Of a stretch of DNA of 64,000 nt, positions 61,843 to 64,000 are shown piece after piece. The translations under genes and the position numbers were made by a program. Source of the DNA: JANXSF01 sp043745195 (GTDB lineage Bacteria; Acidobacteriota; Terriglobia; Bryobacterales; Bryobacteraceae); assembly GCA_043745195.1 (NCBI GenBank), contig JAYTTF010000100.1, forward strand, positions 1 to 64,000, read 5' to 3'. Numbering within the stretch: position 1 is the stretch's first letter; each line of letters starts with the position of its first letter. The notes under the pieces were generated by a model. That model did not search any database. It was not told the origin of the DNA and saw only the letters and a program-made list of their open reading frames with translations.

Positions 61843-63006
61843 CTATTTCTGATACTTGATGCGCCAAATTTTGTTGTTCCCGTCTTCGGAAACAAGCAGG
61901 CTGCCATCGGCCATTTGAAGAATTCCAACGGGACGGCCCCATACTTCTTTCTCGCTTTCGCCCATCATCCAACCAGTGGCAAAATCTTCACGAGGTCCCA
62001 CCGGACGGCCAGCTTTGAAGGGAATGAAATTGACGGAATAGCCAACCCGCTTTGCACGATTGGAAGATCCACGGAAAACTATAAATGCTCCGTTACTATA
62101 CTTTGCAGGAAACTGTTTGCCAGTGTAGAAAATGAAATCCATCACGGACGCGTGGGCCGGTAAAACAACATCAGGAGCAAGGCTTTTTGCAACAAGTTCG
62201 GGAGCTTTGTCCTTGTGGCGCGGGTCACCATTCGTTCCTATGTAGGCGTAGGGCCAGCCGTAAAACCCACCCTTTTTCACTTCTGTGAAAAAGTCAGGCA
62301 CCAGTTCGTCACCCAGATCGTTGCGCTCCTGTACTGTGGACCAAAGCTTGCCACTTTCCGGATTGAATCGAATACTCACCGGATTGCGCAGGCCACCTGC
62401 AAAAATTTCGTGCCCTGTTCCGTCTGGATTGTAAACGTTGATAGCAGCGCGATCTGGCGGGTCACCAGGTTCGTTGTCATGGCCGGAACCAATGGATAGA
62501 TACATTTTTTCGCCCTTCTTATCGAACTGCATTGTGCGGGTCCAATGAGCCTTGTTGTAACCCTTCAGCGAAACTACTTCCTGGCCAGGGCCAATCTCCA
62601 GAGTCTTGCCGTTGAACTTGTAACGTTTAATGGATTCGGCTTCGGAAACATAGAGGTACTCTTTCCTGATCGTCATGCCAAAAGGGCGATCCAGATCTTT
62701 CAACAATTCTTTTTTCGATTTGTCGGGAAGAATTGCAATCACGCTTCCTTTTGCAATTGCGTCGGTAACCAGGACGGCTCCACCCGAGGCCTGAATCATG
62801 TAGCGCGGCTTCTTGAACCCGGACGCGAATTCTTCCGACTTGAATCCTACCGGCAGATTCAACTTCTTGCCATCAGGCTGCGCAACCAATTTCGGCGCGT
62901 TGTTCGATGCTGGAGTGGCATAGGGGGCTGGCAGATTCACTTTGGGTTGATCCGCTGCAAGCAACATAGCGGGCACCAGCATTAATAGAAAAATGGACTT
63001 GTTCAT
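61843..63006 (-). CDS. Exported PQQ-type sugar (sorbosone-like) dehydrogenase
   Basis: A signal peptide (MNKSIFLLMLVPAMLLA) precedes a six-bladed beta-propeller resembling soluble glucose/sorbosone dehydrogenases: NLPVGFKSEEFASGFKKPRYM, GLRNPVSIRFNPESGKLW, FYGWPYAYIG near 245 and GRPVGILQMADGSLLVSEDGNNKIWRI at the end. It likely oxidises sugars or alcohols in the periplasm with a quinone-type cofactor. The 387-residue length is normal. Confidence 0.82.
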   Translation of the reverse strand: MNKSIFLLMLVPAMLLAADQPKVNLPAPYATPASNNAPKLVAQPDGKKLNLPVGFKSEEFASGFKKPRYMIQASGGAVLVTDAIAKGSVIAILPDKSKKELLKDLDRPFGMTIRKEYLYVSEAESIKRYKFNGKTLEIGPGQEVVSLKGYNKAHWTRTMQFDKKGEKMYLSIGSGHDNEPGDPPDRAAINVYNPDGTGHEIFAGGLRNPVSIRFNPESGKLWSTVQERNDLGDELVPDFFTEVKKGGFYGWPYAYIGTNGDPRHKDKAPELVAKSLAPDVVLPAHASVMDFIFYTGKQFPAKYSNGAFIVFRGSSNRAKRVGYSVNFIPFKAGRPVGPREDFATGWMMGESEKEVWGRPVGILQMADGSLLVSEDGNNKIWRIKYQK

Positions 63007-63042
63007 GCTTTTTCCTGAAGTGTCCAGTCTATCATTTGCAGG

Positions 63043-63627
63043 CTAACTGGTGGAACGGAAAGTGATCTGCTTCACACCGAAGGCTTCCAGTAAATTCTTG
63101 ATCACAGCCTCTGCCTGGCGTTGAGCGTCTTCCAATACACCCATCTTCAACGCTGATTGCTTCACTTCCTCGATTGCGGTTAAGCGCGCCTTGCGCTCAA
63201 GATCATTGTTATAAGGCACCCACGGAGTCCACCACGTCACTTGGCGGTCCCAGACTTTGGTTTCTTTTTCATCAATGATGACGTGCAGAATCGCAGGGCG
63301 CGGAAGGCGTACAACAAAGCCACCTTCTGGCTGAGCGATCACATCCCCGTCTCGCATCTGCTGCAAATCGATGCCGCCTAAAACCTTGGCCTGAACGATT
63401 AGCAGTAACTTCTCTGTGCCAAAGGGGAGCTTCTGCTCCTCAAGGCCAACCACTTTTTGGACGGAGTATTTTACAGTAACCAGTTCATTGAGTTTTTGAA
63501 TTTCATTCACAATGGCTGGAGGACTGGAAAGAACTCGCAATATGCCGAAGCTTGAACGCAGGTAGATCATAGCTGCCGCCATCAATGCAAGCGCACCAAA
63601 AATAAGAGCTGATTTTTGAGTTTTCAC
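63043..63627 (-). CDS. DUF4230 domain protein, membrane-anchored
   Basis: An N-terminal membrane segment (about 8-24) anchors a soluble domain with the DUF4230 pattern: LNELVTVKYSVQKVVGLEEQK, a KVLGGIDLQQM stretch and a C-terminal helix-rich part (KARLTAIEEVKQSALKMGVLEDAQRQAEAVIKNLL). The function of the family is unknown. It follows the dehydrogenase gene on the same strand but is probably a separate unit. Confidence 0.75.
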   Translation of the reverse strand: MKTQKSALIFGALALMAAAMIYLRSSFGILRVLSSPPAIVNEIQKLNELVTVKYSVQKVVGLEEQKLPFGTEKLLLIVQAKVLGGIDLQQMRDGDVIAQPEGGFVVRLPRPAILHVIIDEKETKVWDRQVTWWTPWVPYNNDLERKARLTAIEEVKQSALKMGVLEDAQRQAEAVIKNLLEAFGVKQITFRSTS

Positions 63628-64000
63628 TTATTCTTAGAGTAACTAAGATAAACGGCTGTTTGAGAACTAGATGGGATACCGCAAGCCAGTGGGGGCACGA
63701 GTGGCTGGCACAAGCTACAGTGCTTCCATAAGATTATTGTATTGTCTCATGCGGGCTGCAAGCCGCTAGTGTCCTCACTGACGCCACTTTTTCATTACTT
63801 CAGTCGAACCCGTTGGGGGATTCAATATTTCTTAGTTACCGCACGGATAGTCCATAGTTTTGCGGCTATTTTGATGGTCATTTCTTCTCAACTGCCGTTA
63901 TTTGGGTTAAAAATTAAATAGGGAAACATGCGGACTGTCCCCATATTAATATATTGATTGAGATTAGCTAAACCTCAATGAATGAAGTTGTTGGCGAACT
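63628..64000. other. Terminal intergenic region with repeats
   Basis: No convincing protein-coding frame was seen. The region holds the second copy of the 45-base repeat and, just after it, GGGAAACATGCGGACTGTCCCC near 63920-63945, a motif of the GGGGACAGTCC type often left near REP-associated transposase elements. It may be the flank of a mobile element whose body lies outside the window. Confidence 0.4.
63857..63902 (+). repeat. Dispersed repeat, copy B
   Basis: This is the second copy of the 45-base repeat at 33980-34025, with about 41 of 45 positions identical in the same orientation. Both copies lie in intergenic sequence next to accessory or repeat-rich regions. Confidence 0.65.

Noticed and set aside
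1..64000. tRNA, rRNA and CRISPR arrays
   Set aside because: No cloverleaf with a TTCGA-type loop, no rRNA-like stretch and no regularly spaced repeat series was found by reading; a tRNA or covariance-model scan was not possible.

Overview
The window looks like a chromosomal segment from an acidobacterium, most likely of the Bryobacterales/Solibacter group. This is inferred, not proven. The support is a large Oar-type TonB-dependent receptor with an N-terminal carboxypeptidase-regulatory domain, DUF1501 and DUF1080 proteins, a PEP-CTERM surface protein, LptE (so a Gram-negative outer membrane) and scattered small toxin-antitoxin modules. Housekeeping genes are intact, genes are tightly packed, many starts overlap the preceding stop, and no prophage, CRISPR array, rRNA or tRNA was seen.

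Layout. 1-1.5 kb: accessory edge with a possible insertion-sequence end, a Panacea-domain protein and an AbrB/Doc toxin-antitoxin pair. 1.5-24 kb: mostly core genes. These include a five-gene operon psd-pssA-(Asd-like)-lptE-holA, then MATE and typA/bipA (apparent ATT start), a siroheme dehydrogenase, der, a DASS anion transporter, a PEP-CTERM protein, DUF1501 plus a TenA-DUF1080 fusion, trigger factor, and metK with a terminator. An Eco29kI-like restriction-modification pair follows. 24-34 kb: glnS, a 5'-nucleotidase-like enzyme, a cyclophilin, a DUF6932/XRE pair, and a sugar-catabolism trio (oxidoreductase, TIM-barrel isomerase, secreted hydrolase). 34-35 kb: a DUF433/DUF5615 toxin-antitoxin pair.

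35-43 kb is the most unusual part. Six minus-strand genes with almost no spacing encode an MBOAT acyltransferase, two SGNH hydrolases, an acyl carrier protein, a KASIII-fold enzyme and a class III aminotransferase. This resembles a Dlt system (carrier protein, MBOAT, SGNH protein) with a KASIII and an aminotransferase where the adenylating ligase would be. Divergent from it is a B12-binding radical SAM gene whose apparent stop is almost certainly a selenocysteine codon: the frame continues as Cys-Sec-Ala-Glu-Pro, and a hairpin with a GGU loop lies just downstream.

43-47 kb: a GC-richer membrane protein gene, a decayed alpha/beta hydrolase, a class II aldolase and a zinc-ribbon rhomboid protease. 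48-51.5 kb: the Oar-type receptor. 51.5-61.5 kb: a seven-gene run for reductive pyrimidine catabolism. It covers uptake (NCS1), PreT/PreA, dihydropyrimidinase, a ureidopropionase-like amidase, a beta-alanine-type transaminase and a (methyl)malonate-semialdehyde dehydrogenase, taking uracil or thymine to acyl-CoA. A 23-bp perfect inverted repeat interrupts the run, and a second palindrome lies after the transporter gene. The window ends with a PQQ-type sugar dehydrogenase, a DUF4230 protein and a repeat also found near 34 kb.
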